Positions 1 through 9,797 of a DNA stretch of 64,000 nucleotides are shown one piece after another. Within the stretch, counting starts at the first letter, position 1; each line of letters starts with the position of its first letter. The position numbers were made by a program, and so were the translations under genes. The notes beneath the pieces were generated by a model. It made no database searches. It was not told where the DNA came from and saw nothing but the letters and a program-made list of their open reading frames with translations. The DNA is from Xanthomonas melonis. Its GTDB lineage: Bacteria > Pseudomonadota > Gammaproteobacteria > Xanthomonadales > Xanthomonadaceae. The stretch spans positions 62,001 to 126,000 of the forward strand of contig NZ_JAJGQH010000017.1 in the NCBI RefSeq assembly GCF_020783655.1. Direction: 5' to 3'.

Positions 1-1273
1 AAAAACCCAGATACTCCTTGGTGATCTGGAATTCGGGCATCAACGGCGTCCGGCGCATCGCACCGAACAACGGGTGGAATGGCTCGCGCGGCTGGAAGTC
101 GATGGCGCCGTTCTTCACCTGCACGATCACGTTGTCGGCAAATGCGCCGTCCAGCGGCATGAACTCGCTATAGGCCTGCTTGGCGCGGTCGTCGGGCTGC
201 TCGTGCGAATACACGAACGCCCGCCACATCACCACGCCACCGCGTGGCGCCAGCGCAGCGGCCAGCAGGTTCGCGCCATCGGCATGGGTGCGTCCGTAAT
301 CCTGCGGCCCAGGCTGTCCTTCGGAATTGGCCTTGACCAGGAACCCACCGAAATCCGGAATGCGCGCATAGATCTCGTCGGCCTTGTCGCGCCACCACTG
401 CCGCACCCGCGGGTCGAGCGGATCGGCCGTGGGCAGGCCACCGATCTCGATCGGCGCACTGAAGCGCGCGCTGAGAAACACCCGGATGCCATACGGACGA
501 AACACATTTGCCAGTGCCGCTGCCTTGTCCAGATACTGCGGCGTCAGGCTCCAGGCCTTGGCATTGACATTGTTGAGCACGGTGCCATTGATGCCCAGCG
601 AGGCGTTGGCGCGTGCGTAATCGGTGTAACGCGGATCCAGGTAACCCGGCAAGGTCTGCCAGTTCCATAGCGAGGCGCCGGCATAGCCGCGCTCCACCAC
701 GCCATCGAGATTGTCCCAATGGTTGAGCATGCGCAGTTGCAGGCGCGGCGAGCCACGCACGTTCAACGCGGCGATCGATTGGCCGGTCTGCAGCAGGCGC
801 AGGAAGTGGAATGCGCCGTACAACGCACCGATATCGCTACCGCCCACGATCGCAACAGTGTGGCGATCGTTCACGGTGACCGACTGGATCAGGTAGCCCT
901 CGCGGTCCAGATCCGCGGTGTCCAGCTGCAGGGCTGCCAGTTGCGGCGCGCTGGCCGTCCCCAGCAACAGCGTGCCATCGCGCACGATCGCATCGGCCAG
1001 CGGCGGCGCGGCGCCCAGCAGGCCTTGCAGACCGCGCTGCAGCTCCTGGCGCGCAGCCCGCAGGGTCGGTGAATCGCCTGCGACCACCAGTGCCCGGGTG
1101 TATTCGCGCAATGCGGTGGCGTCATCCACCTGTTGGTAGCGCAACCACAACGCATAGCCATCCTCGGCACGTGCCTGGGCAATGGGCAGGAACGCGCCGC
1201 ATAGCAGCATCAGCCCCATCAGTAAGCAGGCACCCATTGAAGCGCGATTGTTGCCGTTGGCCTGCCCGCTCAT
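1..1273 (-). CDS. agu67A: alpha-glucuronidase, GH67 (3' end outside window)
   Basis: Exported alpha-glucuronidase that removes (4-O-methyl)glucuronic acid from xylo-oligosaccharides. The frame runs off the left edge, so about 424 residues of an enzyme usually around 700 aa are visible. Residues ~14-34 (hydrophobic, ending QARAED) look like a signal peptide; Met13 (base 1237) is an alternative start. GH67 hallmarks are seen: NHWDNLDG at 184-191, RGYAGASLW just after, and [18 protein letters not shown] from residue 316, where Glu318 matches the family general acid. It diverges from xylR across 161 bp, as expected for a xylan-utilisation cluster. The missing C-terminus prevents checking the remaining catalytic carboxylates. 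Confidence 0.93.
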   Translation of the reverse strand, partial: MSGQANGNNRASMGACLLMGLMLLCGAFLPIAQARAEDGYALWLRYQQVDDATALREYTRALVVAGDSPTLRAARQELQRGLQGLLGAAPPLADAIVRDGTLLLGTASAPQLAALQLDTADLDREGYLIQSVTVNDRHTVAIVGGSDIGALYGAFHFLRLLQTGQSIAALNVRGSPRLQLRMLNHWDNLDGVVERGYAGASLWNWQTLPGYLDPRYTDYARANASLGINGTVLNNVNAKAWSLTPQYLDKAAALANVFRPYGIRVFLSARFSAPIEIGGLPTADPLDPRVRQWWRDKADEIYARIPDFGGFLVKANSEGQPGPQDYGRTHADGANLLAAALAPRGGVVMWRAFVYSHEQPDDRAKQAYSEFMPLDGAFADNVIVQVKNGAIDFQPREPFHPLFGAMRRTPLMPEFQITKEYLGF

Positions 1274-1434
1274 GACATCTGCTCCACGGCGCTTGGCGCA
1301 TCGTCGCCGGTTTCCCCGCTCTGTCTGCTTCCCGGTACCATGGCGCGCATCGTCGTGTATGCCCTGGGTGCGGACGTCATTGCCGCTGTCGGTATGCATC
1401 GTGCAGCTTTCGCACTCACCTGAAGAGGCCACAC

Positions 1435-2502
1435 TTGGAGAAGGTCAGGAAATCGGTCCGCCGCACCAGCCGCGCGACCACCATCGACGAGGTGGCGACG
1501 CTGGCGAAAGTGTCGCCGATGACGGTCTCGCGCGTGGTCAACAACAACGGCAGCGTGCGCGAGGCCACCCGCGAGCGCGTCATGCGCGCGGTGAACAAGC
1601 TCGGCTACACGCCCAATCTGGCTGCCAGCGCCCTGGCCGCCGCGCAGAGCACGCGCATCGCCTTGATCTACAGCGACCCCAGCGGCGCGTACCTGCGCGA
1701 ATTGCTGCTGGGCGTGCTGCGGGTCGCCTCGCGCACTTCGATCCAGTTGGTCATCGATTGCTGGGACGACCTGGATACCGACGCCGAGCGCCGTGCCGCA
1801 CGCAAACTCGCCAAGGGCGTGGCCGGCGTGATCCTGCCGCCGCCGCTGTGCGAATCCAGGGCAGCGGTGCTGGAACTGGTGCGCGCCAAGGTGCCGGTGG
1901 TGGCGATCGCTTCCAATCACTTCAGCCCCGATGTCGCCTGCGTGCGCATCGACGAATTCGCTGCCGCCAAGGAAATCACCGAGCATCTGATCGCGCAGGG
2001 ACACACGCGCATCGGCTACATCGCCGGGCATCCGAACCTGTCGGCCAGCACGCGCCGTTTCGAAGGATTCCAGGCTGCCTTGTCCGATGCCGGTCTGCGC
2101 CTGGACCGGCATCTGGTGCAATCGGGCGACTACACCTACCGCTCCGGTCTGCTGGCCGCCGAGCGACTGCTTGCGCGCAAGCGCCGCCCCAGCGCCATCT
2201 TTGCCAGCAATGACGACATGGCCGCCGCCGCCATCTCGGTGGCGCATCGGCGCGGGATGGACGTGCCGCGCGATCTGTCGGTGGTGGGATTCGACGACAC
2301 TTCCGCCGCCACCGCCGTCTGGCCGGAACTCACCACCGTGCAGCAGCCCATCGCCGCCATGGCCGATGCCGCCCTGGATATCCTGCTCAAGACGATTCGC
2401 GCCAAGGAACGCAGCTCGAAGATGGTCGATCATGTGGTCGCGCACCTGCTGGTCAAGCGGGATTCGGTGGCCGCACCGACATCGGTCGATCCGGCCGAAT
2501 AG
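1435..2502 (+). CDS. xylR: LacI-family transcriptional regulator, xylan/xylose utilisation (XylR)
   Basis: DNA-binding repressor of the LacI/GalR family, 355 aa. The N-terminal helix-turn-helix is at residues ~16-42 ([20 protein letters not shown]), followed by the hinge helix and a periplasmic-binding-protein-like sugar domain. The C-terminal VVGFDDT and LTTVQQP motifs are typical of the family. The start is TTG with a GAAGAGG ribosome-binding site upstream; no ATG in frame precedes the HTH. It lies between agu67A (divergent) and xylA (convergent), and a xyl-box operator is present at 4190-4203, so control of the xylan/xylose genes is the likely role. The ligand is inferred from context, not from sequence. 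Confidence 0.9.
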   Translation: MEKVRKSVRRTSRATTIDEVATLAKVSPMTVSRVVNNNGSVREATRERVMRAVNKLGYTPNLAASALAAAQSTRIALIYSDPSGAYLRELLLGVLRVASRTSIQLVIDCWDDLDTDAERRAARKLAKGVAGVILPPPLCESRAAVLELVRAKVPVVAIASNHFSPDVACVRIDEFAAAKEITEHLIAQGHTRIGYIAGHPNLSASTRRFEGFQAALSDAGLRLDRHLVQSGDYTYRSGLLAAERLLARKRRPSAIFASNDDMAAAAISVAHRRGMDVPRDLSVVGFDDTSAATAVWPELTTVQQPIAAMADAALDILLKTIRAKERSSKMVDHVVAHLLVKRDSVAAPTSVDPAE

Positions 2503-2690
2503 AAGACGCTGGTCGCGCGCCGCGCAGCACCCGGCCGATACTGCCGGGCCAGTGGACTGTGCAACCCGCTGGTGCGCATGCCGTCTACGGATATACGCAC
2601 GGTGTGGGCTGTCGACGGCTTTCGTTGCAACGCCGCCTGCATACGCGGCACTCGCAGCGCATGCAGGTGACGCGCACCCATGTGGATGCT

Positions 2691-2708
2691 GCACGCACAT
2701 GTGCGTGC
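2691..2708. terminator. perfect 18-bp palindrome between xylR and xylA 3' ends
   Basis: GCACGCACA followed directly by TGTGCGTGC, 5 bp from the xylA stop codon in the convergent intergenic space. It can form a hairpin and may serve as a bidirectional terminator, but no U-tract follows on either strand, so the role is uncertain. Confidence 0.35.
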
Positions 2709-2712
2709 TGGA

Positions 2713-4050
2713 TCACCGCGTCAGATACTGATTGATCAGGTTCTCGTAGGCTTCCTGACGGCCGCTGATCTGCGTGGGCGCATTGCCGGCAGCATGCTTG
2801 GCCAGATCCGCCAAGGTGGTCTTGCCTGCCGCGAAGTCGGCGCCTGCGCCGCTGTCGAAGCTGGCATAGCGCTCGGCGCGCCAGCGTTCCAGCGGCGAAG
2901 ACGTCAGCAGCGCGTTGGCCACTTCCAGCCCACGCGCGAACGCGTCCATGCCGCCGATGTGGGCCAGGAACAGGTCCTGCGGGTCGGACGATTCGCGGCG
3001 CACCTTGGCGTCGAAGTTCAGCCCGCCCCGCGCCAGCCCACCCTGGCGCAGCACCACCAGCATCGCGCCGACGGTGTCGTACAGGTCGGTCGGGAACTGG
3101 TCGGTGTCCCAGCCGTTCTGCGGGTTGCCGCGGTTGGCATCGATGCTGCCCAGCAGGCCGGCATCGGAAGCCACCTGCAGATCGTGCTCGAAGCTGTGCC
3201 CGGAAAGCGTGGCGTGGTTGGCTTCGATATTGAGCTTGAAATCCTGGTCCAGGCCATGCTGGCGCAGGAAACCGATCACCGTGGCGCTGTCGAAGTCGTA
3301 CTGGTGCTTCATCGGCTCCATGGGCTTGGGCTCGATCAGGAAATTGCCCTTGAAGCCGATGCTGCGGCCATAGTCGCGCGCCAGGGTGAGGAAGCGCGCC
3401 ATGTTGTCCTGCTCGCGCTTCATCTGGGTGTTGTGCAGGCAGGCATAGCCTTCGCGGCCACCCCAGAACACGTAGTTCTCCCCGCCCAACTCCACGGTGG
3501 CATCGATCGCGGCCTTGACCTGCACGGCCGCACGCGCCACCACGTTGAAGTCCGGGTTGGTGGAGGCACCATTCATGTAGCGCGCATGCGAGAACAGGTT
3601 GGCGGTGCCCCACAGCAGCTTGATGCCGGTGTCGGCCTGGCGCTGCTTGGCGATACCGACCATGTGGCTGAGGTTGTGCTCGTACTCGCCGATGTCGTCC
3701 GCATCCGGTGCCAGATCCACGTCGTGGAAGCAGTAGTACGGCACGCCGAGCTTGGTGAAGAACTCGAACGCCGCATCGGACTTGGCTTCGGCGCGCGCCA
3801 GCGCGGTGTTGCCCGCATCCCAGGGATAGGCGCGCGTGCCCGGGCCGAACGGATCGGCGCCGTTGCCGCAGAAGCTGTGCCAGTAGGCCACGGCAAAGCG
3901 CAGGTGCTCGGCCATGGTCTTGTCGCCGATTTTCTTGTTGGCGTCGTAGACCTTGAACGCCAGCGGGTTGTCCGAGTCGCGGCCTTCGAAGCCGATCCTG
4001 CCGATGCCGGGGAAGTATTCCTTGGCGCCGATGTACACGGTGTTGCTCAT
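2713..4050 (-). CDS. xylA: xylose isomerase
   Basis: Cytoplasmic metal-dependent isomerase converting D-xylose to D-xylulose, the entry step of xylose catabolism. 445 aa, the normal length for class II xylose isomerases. Visible signatures: FHDVDLAPD with catalytic His109, the [17 protein letters not shown] segment, VFWGGREGY, and the IEPKPMEP metal/substrate loop. The start ATG at 4050 gives the canonical [15 protein letters not shown] beginning. A xyl-box lies about 140 bp upstream, so expression is probably repressed by XylR and relieved by xylose or xylo-oligosaccharides. No xylulokinase gene is adjacent. Confidence 0.97.
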   Translation of the reverse strand: MSNTVYIGAKEYFPGIGRIGFEGRDSDNPLAFKVYDANKKIGDKTMAEHLRFAVAYWHSFCGNGADPFGPGTRAYPWDAGNTALARAEAKSDAAFEFFTKLGVPYYCFHDVDLAPDADDIGEYEHNLSHMVGIAKQRQADTGIKLLWGTANLFSHARYMNGASTNPDFNVVARAAVQVKAAIDATVELGGENYVFWGGREGYACLHNTQMKREQDNMARFLTLARDYGRSIGFKGNFLIEPKPMEPMKHQYDFDSATVIGFLRQHGLDQDFKLNIEANHATLSGHSFEHDLQVASDAGLLGSIDANRGNPQNGWDTDQFPTDLYDTVGAMLVVLRQGGLARGGLNFDAKVRRESSDPQDLFLAHIGGMDAFARGLEVANALLTSSPLERWRAERYASFDSGAGADFAAGKTTLADLAKHAAGNAPTQISGRQEAYENLINQYLTR

Positions 4051-4189
4051 GGGGTGACTCCTGCACGAACGAAGAGGGTGTTGGCGCGGATGCGAGGGGC
4101 GCTGCAGCGTGGATGCGGGATGGCTGGATGCATGGTCACGACCGTGCCGCGTCGCAGGTTTTGCCGGATCGCGACGCCGTTGGCGTGAA

Positions 4190-4203
4190 TGTTAGCGCTA
4201 CCA
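4190..4203 (-). promoter_or_regulatory. xyl-box operator upstream of xylA
   Basis: On the minus strand this reads TGGTAGCGCTAACA, identical as far as I recall to the 14-bp xyl-box described for XylR-controlled genes of X. campestris. It contains the central palindrome TAGCGCTA and sits ~140 bp upstream of the xylA start codon. I saw no second copy in the agu67A-xylR intergenic region. Confidence 0.85.
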
Positions 4204-4339
4204 CAATCGCGACCGAAAAAAGCCGCGCCTTGTAGCGAAGCTGAAAGTGGCATGCCCATCCCAGGCCGAGCGTTGCTGCCGACTTTACCCAGCCGGCCAT
4301 CGAAAGGCTTGCTGCGCTGCGAGATGCGGGCGTGCCAGC

Positions 4340-4400
4340 GGGCCCTCACCCGCCCTTCGGGCACCCTCTCCCGCAGGCGGGAGAGGGACGAGCAACAGCG
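4340..4400. repeat. REP-like repeat (cgcccttcgggcacc / cccgc-gcggg)
   Basis: Two small inverted repeats in series: cgcccttcgggc and ctctcccgcaggcgggagag. The same bipartite unit recurs at about ten places in the window, always between genes. Confidence 0.75.
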
Positions 4401-4405
4401 GGAGA

Positions 4406-4797
4406 GGGCTTGCTCCCTTCCCCGTTCACGGGGGAAGGTGCCCGAAGGGCGGATGGGGGCAGCCACCGCTGACCTCACGACCCAATCCCACTCCGATCCA
4501 AATCCAACCGGCACCTACAGTGGGCGGCTAACGACCAGGGCTTGCTCCCTTCCCCCGTTCACGGGGGAAGGTGCCCGAAGGGCGGATGGGGGCAGCCACC
4601 GCTGACCTCACGACCCAATCCCACTCCCAATCCAAATCCCCCGGCAGCTACGATGGGCAGCTCACGACCAGGGCTTGCTCGCTTCCCCCGTTCACGGGGG
4701 AAGGTGCCCGAAGGGCGGATGGGGGCAGCCACCGCTGACCTCACGACCCAATCCCACTCCCAATCCAAATCCCCCCGGCAGCTACAATGGGCGGCTC
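4406..4797. repeat. three-copy tandem repeat, unit ~132 bp, ending at the ttcA start codon
   Basis: Copies start at 4406, 4538 and 4671 (each gggcttgctc...), spacing 132 and 133 bp. Each copy holds a REP-like element (cccgttcacggggg, cccgaagggcgg) and then a segment ending in ctaca-tgggcggct. Copy 3 ends exactly at the ttcA ATG; copies 1 and 2 carry degenerate versions of that end (ctaacgacc, ctcacgacc in place of ctcatgacc). The repeat therefore includes the ttcA initiation region. With the repeat at 4340-4400 it accounts for most of the space between xylA and ttcA. Confidence 0.9.
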
Positions 4798-5694
4798 ATG
4801 ACCGCCGTCCTGCCGCTGCCGCAACCCCTGGCCGATCCCGCGCCGCGCGACCCGCGCCAGCGGCGACTGCGCCTGGGCAAGCGCCTGCAACGCCAGGTCG
4901 GCCAGGCGATCGCCGATTTCGGCATGATCGCCGCCGGCGACAAGGTGATGGTGTGCCTGTCCGGCGGCAAGGACAGCTACACCTTGCTGGACATGCTGCT
5001 GCAGCTGCAGCGCAAGGCGCCGGTGCCGTTCACGCTGGTGGCGATGAATCTGGACCAGAAACAGCCGGACTTTCCCGCCGACGTGCTGCCCACCTATCTG
5101 CGCACACTGGGCGTGCCTTACGACATCGTCGAGCAGGACACCTATTCGGTGGTCAGCCGGGTGATTCCGGCCGGCAAGACCATGTGTTCGCTGTGCTCGC
5201 GTCTGCGGCGCGGCGCCCTGTACGCCTACGCGCAGGCGCACGGGGTGACCAAGATCGCGCTTGGCCACCACTGCGACGACATCGTGGCCACGTTCTTCAT
5301 GAACCTGTTTCACCACGCGCGCCTGGCGGCGATGGCGCCCAAGCTGCGCAGCGACGATGGTGCGCACGTGGTCATCCGCCCGCTGGCCTATGTGCGCGAG
5401 GCCGATATCGCCGCCTACGCACGGGCGCGGCAGTTTCCGATCATTCCCTGCAACCTGTGCGGCAGCCAGGAAAACCTGCAGCGCCAGCAGATCGGCCGCA
5501 TGCTGCAGCAATGGGATCGGGAGCAGCCCGGGCGCGTCGAGCAGATCGCGCGTGCGCTGGGCGACGTGCGCCCCGAGCAGCTGGCCGACCGCGCCCTGTT
5601 CGATTTCCTGGCGCTTGGCCGCCGCCCCGATGCCGGCGCGCCCGATCCCACTGACTGGCACGCTGCCGCCGACGGCAGCCACGATAGCGACTGA
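4798..5694 (+). CDS. ttcA: tRNA 2-thiocytidine(32) synthetase TtcA
   Basis: Cytoplasmic iron-sulfur tRNA thiolase that makes 2-thiocytidine at position 32 of some tRNAs. 298 aa (E. coli 311). The PP-loop ATP site SGGKDS is at residues 55-60. The cysteine pair CSLC (130/133), which carries the catalytic cluster, is present, as is the C-terminal CNLC pair at 218/221. I chose the ATG at 4798 because residues upstream of it derive from the tandem repeat and are not TtcA-like. There is no clear Shine-Dalgarno; a TACAAT hexamer at 4783-4788 is so close to the ATG that the transcript may be leaderless. Confidence 0.96.
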   Translation: MTAVLPLPQPLADPAPRDPRQRRLRLGKRLQRQVGQAIADFGMIAAGDKVMVCLSGGKDSYTLLDMLLQLQRKAPVPFTLVAMNLDQKQPDFPADVLPTYLRTLGVPYDIVEQDTYSVVSRVIPAGKTMCSLCSRLRRGALYAYAQAHGVTKIALGHHCDDIVATFFMNLFHHARLAAMAPKLRSDDGAHVVIRPLAYVREADIAAYARARQFPIIPCNLCGSQENLQRQQIGRMLQQWDREQPGRVEQIARALGDVRPEQLADRALFDFLALGRRPDAGAPDPTDWHAAADGSHDSD

Positions 5695-5754
5695 CGCGCC
5701 CGCCAGGTCACCGTCGGTCTTCCACCTCCACGTTTCCCCTCTTTGGTCTTATCC

Positions 5755-6660
5755 ATGTTCTTTCGCAATCTCACGCTGTTCCGTTTTCCCACCACGCTGG
5801 ATTTCTCCGAGATCGAGACGCTGCTGCCACAGGTGCAGCTCAAGCCGGTCGGCCCGCTGGAAATGAGTTCGCGCGGCTTCATCTCGCCGTTCGGACGCGA
5901 CGAGCAGGAAGTGCTCTCGCACCGTCTGGAAGATTTCCTGTGGCTCACCGTCGGTGGCGAGGACAAGATCCTGCCCGGCGCGGTGGTCAACGACCTGCTC
6001 GAGCGCAAGGTGGCCGAGATCGAGGAAAAGGAAGGCCGCCGCCCGGGTGGCAAGGCGCGCAAGCGGCTCAAGGACGACCTGATTCATGAGCTGCTGCCGC
6101 GCGCCTTCGTCAAGAGCTCGCGCACCGACGCCATCCTGGATCTGCAGCACGGCTATATCGCGGTCAACACCTCCAGCCGCAAGAGCGGCGAGAATGTGAT
6201 GAGCGAGATCCGCGGTGCGCTCGGCAGCTTCCCGGCATTGCCGCTCAACGCCGAGGTCGCCCCGCGCGCCATCCTCACCGGCTGGATCGCTGGCGAACCG
6301 CTGCCCGATGGCCTGAGCCTGGGCGAAGAATGCGAGATGAAGGATCCCATCGAAGGCGGCGCGGTGGTCAAGTGCCAGCATCAGGAGCTGCGCGGCGACG
6401 AGATCGACAAGCATCTGGAAGCCGGCAAGCAGGTCACCAAGCTGGCGCTGGTGCTGGACGACAATCTCTCGTTCGTGCTCGGCGACGATCTGGTGATCCG
6501 CAAGCTCAAGTTCCTGGACGGGGCGTTGGACCAGCTCGAACATAGCGAAGACGACGGCGCGCGTGCCGAACTCGATGCGCGTTTCGCGCTGATGAGCGCC
6601 GAAGTGCGCCGGCTGTTCGTACTGCTGGAAAGCGCATTGAAGCTCAGCAAGGCCGAGTGA
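5755..6660 (+). CDS. rdgC: recombination-associated protein RdgC
   Basis: Nucleoid-associated DNA-binding protein that forms a ring around double-stranded DNA and restrains RecA. 301 aa, close to E. coli RdgC (303 aa). The conserved N-terminus MFFRNLTLFRF and the internal GFISPFGRD and VVNDLLERKVAEIEEKEGRR segments identify the family. The ATG at 5755 gives this canonical start. It lies 60 bp downstream of ttcA on the same strand and may be co-transcribed; a strong hairpin follows its stop codon. Confidence 0.95.
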   Translation: MFFRNLTLFRFPTTLDFSEIETLLPQVQLKPVGPLEMSSRGFISPFGRDEQEVLSHRLEDFLWLTVGGEDKILPGAVVNDLLERKVAEIEEKEGRRPGGKARKRLKDDLIHELLPRAFVKSSRTDAILDLQHGYIAVNTSSRKSGENVMSEIRGALGSFPALPLNAEVAPRAILTGWIAGEPLPDGLSLGEECEMKDPIEGGAVVKCQHQELRGDEIDKHLEAGKQVTKLALVLDDNLSFVLGDDLVIRKLKFLDGALDQLEHSEDDGARAELDARFALMSAEVRRLFVLLESALKLSKAE

Positions 6661-6668
6661 TCCGGTTG

Positions 6669-6696
6669 GCGACCGGGCGCATGCACGCCCGGTCGC
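6669..6696 (+). terminator. hairpin after rdgC
   Basis: Perfect 11-bp stem GCGACCGGGCG / CGCCCGGTCGC around a 6-nt loop (catgca), 8 bp after the rdgC stop. It is terminator-like, but no U-tract follows. The rest of 6661-6994 holds no gene that I can support. Confidence 0.5.
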
Positions 6697-6994
6697 CCGC
6701 CGGCCGTGGCGCAACGCGTGAGGTTGGCGCCTGCTCCCAGCCAGGGTGCGGACAGGCCGCTGCGGTCGATGCTGGCAGACACTCCATGCAAGCGCGATCG
6801 CGCCTTGCCGACATCGTCAGCGCCGCTGTCTGCCGCGCGCTGCTGCTCATCGGCCCTGTCGCAATGCGTACCGGCAGCGCCGTCGGTCGCAGGACATCGT
6901 CGGCGTCGGTCGGCTCCGCACGCGTCGCTGGCTGCGCCAGCACATCGCGCACAAGCTCTCACCACCTGACACATCGCAGCGCTATCCTGTGCCC

Positions 6995-7780
6995 ATGTTC
7001 AAGCCCGTCCGCCGTCTGATTGCACCCGCTCCGCAGGTCGTCGAACGCGACTGCCTGCGCGTGCAGCTGGATGGTGCCGAGATCGAGGTGCTGCGCGTAC
7101 GCGACCCACGCGCGCGCCGTATCAAGCTCAGCGTGGACGAGCGCGGCGCGCGGCTCACCCTGCCGCTGCGTGCGAGCCTGGTGGCCGGCGAGCGCTTCGT
7201 GCACGCGCATCTGGATTGGCTGGGCACCCAGCTGTCGCGTTACCAGCAGGTCGATGCGTTTCCCGCGCTGCAACGCGGCGTGCCGGGGGTGTTGCCATTG
7301 CGCGGCGCGCTGCTGCCGCTGGCCTGGCACGAAGCGCGCTACGCGCGCATCGACCTCGATGACACGGGCGCGCATTTCCATGTGCCGGCGCGTTTGGGCG
7401 AAGCGGGCCTGCGCCGCACATTGAAGGAATTCTACGAGGCGCAGGCACGCGCCGATGTCGGCCGCTGGTTGCCCACCTATCTGCCGGGGCTGCCGCGCCC
7501 ACCGGCGCGCGTGCGGCTGAAGGTGATGTCCTCGCAATGGGGCTCGCTCGCGCCGGATGGCTCGATGGCGCTGGATCTGGCGCTGGTGCTGGGCCGCTCA
7601 TCGGCGTTCGAATACGTGCTGGTGCACGAGCTCTGCCATCTGCTGCAGGCCAACCACTCGCCGGCGTTCTGGGCCGAAGTGGAGCGGCGGTTTCCCGCCT
7701 GGCGCGACGAGCGCAGCTACTTCCACGAACACGGCCGCCAGCTCAAGGCGCAGCTGCGGCGGTTGCTGCAGCCAAGCTGA
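6995..7780 (+). CDS. YgjP-like (DUF45/M48 family) zinc metallohydrolase
   Basis: Predicted zinc metalloprotease of the SprT/YgjP type, 261 aa. The zinc motif HELCHLLQANHS (HExxH plus a downstream His) lies near residue 209, and VMSSQWGSLAP before it matches the family's KSRWGSC-like segment. The N-terminal half has the usual beta-rich IKLSVDERGARLTLP stretch. The start is ATG 6995; no Shine-Dalgarno is visible, and a TATCCT hexamer lies at 6983-6988, so the mRNA may be leaderless. The substrate is unknown. Confidence 0.87.
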   Translation: MFKPVRRLIAPAPQVVERDCLRVQLDGAEIEVLRVRDPRARRIKLSVDERGARLTLPLRASLVAGERFVHAHLDWLGTQLSRYQQVDAFPALQRGVPGVLPLRGALLPLAWHEARYARIDLDDTGAHFHVPARLGEAGLRRTLKEFYEAQARADVGRWLPTYLPGLPRPPARVRLKVMSSQWGSLAPDGSMALDLALVLGRSSAFEYVLVHELCHLLQANHSPAFWAEVERRFPAWRDERSYFHEHGRQLKAQLRRLLQPS

Positions 7781-7818
7781 CGCGGCGACCAAAACATGGC
7801 CGGCCGTCGTCAGGTGGG

Positions 7819-8691
7819 TCATGCATGCGGTGCTGGCAACGACGCCAGAAACGCATCGATCACCGCCGCTACCGGCTGCGGTGTTTCCATATGCACATGG
7901 TGCGTGCCCGGCAGCAGCACCAGGCGTGCATCTGGCACCAGCGCCACGCGGTGATCGCGCAAGGTATCGGAAAAATACGGCTGCGCCGGTGTGGCGAAGA
8001 TCGCCTGGGTCGGGCACACGATCGACGTCAGCAGCGCGTCGATCTGCGCCTCGGTCATGCGGATGGCGGTGGGCAGGGTCAGGCGTGGATCGGTGCACCA
8101 GCTATAGCCACCCTCGACCGCGCGCAGGCCGCGTTCCACCAGCAGCCGTGCGGCCGGCTCGGTGAGCTGATTGGCCATCATGCGCGCGCGGATCGGCGCT
8201 TCCATCGTGCCGAACACCCGCAGCGGCCGCTGCGGCAGGCTGCGCGTCGAACGCACCGAATCGCGCAGGCGCTCGGCGGTGTTTTCGGCCGGTTCGGCCA
8301 GGGCGCCCAGCGCCTCGATGACCATCAGCGCCTCGATGCGTTCGGGCGCAGCCGCCGCCATCAGGCTGGCCACGCCGCCACCCAGCGAATGGCCGAGCAG
8401 GGTGAAGCGGTCCCAACCCAGCGCATCGGCCACCTGCAGCAGATTGTGGATGGCACTGCTGAGGGTGTATTCGGCGCCCACCGGCAGCCACGCGCTGTGA
8501 CCGTGACCGGGCAGGTCAAGCAGCACCAGGTCCAGATCCGGCGCCTGCAGATGTGCGCTCAACGGCAGGAAACTGGCTGCGTTATCGAGCCAGCCATGCA
8601 GCGCCAGCACTCGCCGCCGACCGCGTTCGGCGCTGCGCAACCCGGTGACGCGGCCGATCGCCAGCGTGCAGTCGAACGGTTCCAGCCTCAC
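7819..8691 (-). CDS. alpha/beta-hydrolase
   Basis: Cytoplasmic alpha/beta-hydrolase fold protein, 290 aa, probably an esterase or similar. The oxyanion-hole segment LHGWLDN is near residue 31, the nucleophile elbow GHSLGGG contains the catalytic Ser, and [10 protein letters not shown] carries the C-terminal catalytic His. The start is GTG at 8691, overlapping the hemH stop (GTGA), which suggests translational coupling to hemH. A longer reading frame upstream is only the shadow of hemH. The substrate cannot be told from sequence. Confidence 0.88.
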   Translation of the reverse strand: MRLEPFDCTLAIGRVTGLRSAERGRRRVLALHGWLDNAASFLPLSAHLQAPDLDLVLLDLPGHGHSAWLPVGAEYTLSSAIHNLLQVADALGWDRFTLLGHSLGGGVASLMAAAAPERIEALMVIEALGALAEPAENTAERLRDSVRSTRSLPQRPLRVFGTMEAPIRARMMANQLTEPAARLLVERGLRAVEGGYSWCTDPRLTLPTAIRMTEAQIDALLTSIVCPTQAIFATPAQPYFSDTLRDHRVALVPDARLVLLPGTHHVHMETPQPVAAVIDAFLASLPAPHA

Positions 8692-9653
8692 GCGCGCCGC
8701 GCCAGTGCGGCCAATGCCTGCACGTGTGCCGCTTCGGCATTGAGGCAGGGGATGTAGCTGAGCGTGGCGCCGCGTTCGGCCAGCGTTTCGGCAAAACCCA
8801 GCGCCACCTCTTCCAGGGTTTCCAGGCAGTCGGTGGCAAAGCCCGGGCACACCAGGTCGAAACTGCGCACGCCACCTTCGGCCAGTTTCCATAGGGTGGG
8901 CTCTGCGTACGGCTGCAACCAGCGCTCGGAGCCGAAGCGCGACTGGTAGCCCATCTGCCAGTCGTCCGCGCCCAGGCCGAGCGCGGACGCGATCGCCTGC
9001 GCGCTGCGCTCGCATTGCTGCGGATACGGATCGCCCGCATTGGCCACGCGTTGCGGCAGGCCGTGGAAGGAGAACATCAACGTCTCGCTGCGCCCATGTA
9101 CCTGCCAGTGCGCGCGAATCGAATCGGCGATCGCCGCCACCCAGCCGGCGTCTTCGCAATAGTCGCCGATCACCTGCAACGCGATCTCCGGCGCGTCGCG
9201 GTGCCAGGCATCCACCACGTCCTGGATCGAGGCGGTGGTGGTGGTCGAATACTGCGGATACAGCGGCAGCACCACGATGCGTTTGATCCCGCGTGCGCGC
9301 AGGTCATCGAGCGTCTTGCGCAAGGGCGGCGCGCCGTAGCGCATCGCCCAATCCACCTGCCAGTCGGGCATGGCCTGCTGCAGGCCTTCGGCAAGGCGGC
9401 GGGTGTATACCGCCAGCGGCGAGCCATCGGGCAACCACACCTTGGCGTACTTCTCCGCCGACTTGGGCCCGCGGATCGGCAGGATCACACCGTACAGCAG
9501 CGGCTTCCAGAACAGCGGCGGGATCGCGACCACGCGGCGGTCGCTGAGAAATTCGGCCAGGTAGCGGCGCACGGCCGGCGCGGTGGGCGCATCGGGCGTG
9601 CCCAGGTTGACGACCAGCAGGGCGGAATCGGGGGGCATGTTCATGCGGGCCAT
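8688..9653 (-). CDS. hemH: ferrochelatase
   Basis: Inserts Fe2+ into protoporphyrin IX, the last step of heme synthesis. 321 aa, usual bacterial length. Signatures: [13 protein letters not shown] at the N-terminus, [15 protein letters not shown] in the middle, and FSFHGLPQR with the conserved His. Met5 (MPPDSALL) is an alternative start. The alpha/beta-hydrolase gene overlaps its 3' end by 4 bp. Confidence 0.97.
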   Translation of the reverse strand: MARMNMPPDSALLVVNLGTPDAPTAPAVRRYLAEFLSDRRVVAIPPLFWKPLLYGVILPIRGPKSAEKYAKVWLPDGSPLAVYTRRLAEGLQQAMPDWQVDWAMRYGAPPLRKTLDDLRARGIKRIVVLPLYPQYSTTTTASIQDVVDAWHRDAPEIALQVIGDYCEDAGWVAAIADSIRAHWQVHGRSETLMFSFHGLPQRVANAGDPYPQQCERSAQAIASALGLGADDWQMGYQSRFGSERWLQPYAEPTLWKLAEGGVRSFDLVCPGFATDCLETLEEVALGFAETLAERGATLSYIPCLNAEAAHVQALAALARRA

Positions 9654-9797
9654 TCTGGCAGAGCCGGGCGGCGCTGCCGACCACGGCGCGCCGATCCGCT
9701 GCGTCCTGCACGTCGGCTGCGCTCACCACCGATTCATTGCTCCACCACTAACGTCGCGCCATTGCTATCTTTGACCGATCGCCCCGTGGAGTTTGTC

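Noticed and set aside
2680-4188. 502-codon open frame antisense to xylA
   Set aside because: xylA on the minus strand has full-length family motifs; the plus-strand frame has none.
4406-4797. CRISPR-like array
   Set aside because: Repeat unit is ~132 bp, copies are near-identical along their whole length and there are no distinct spacers.
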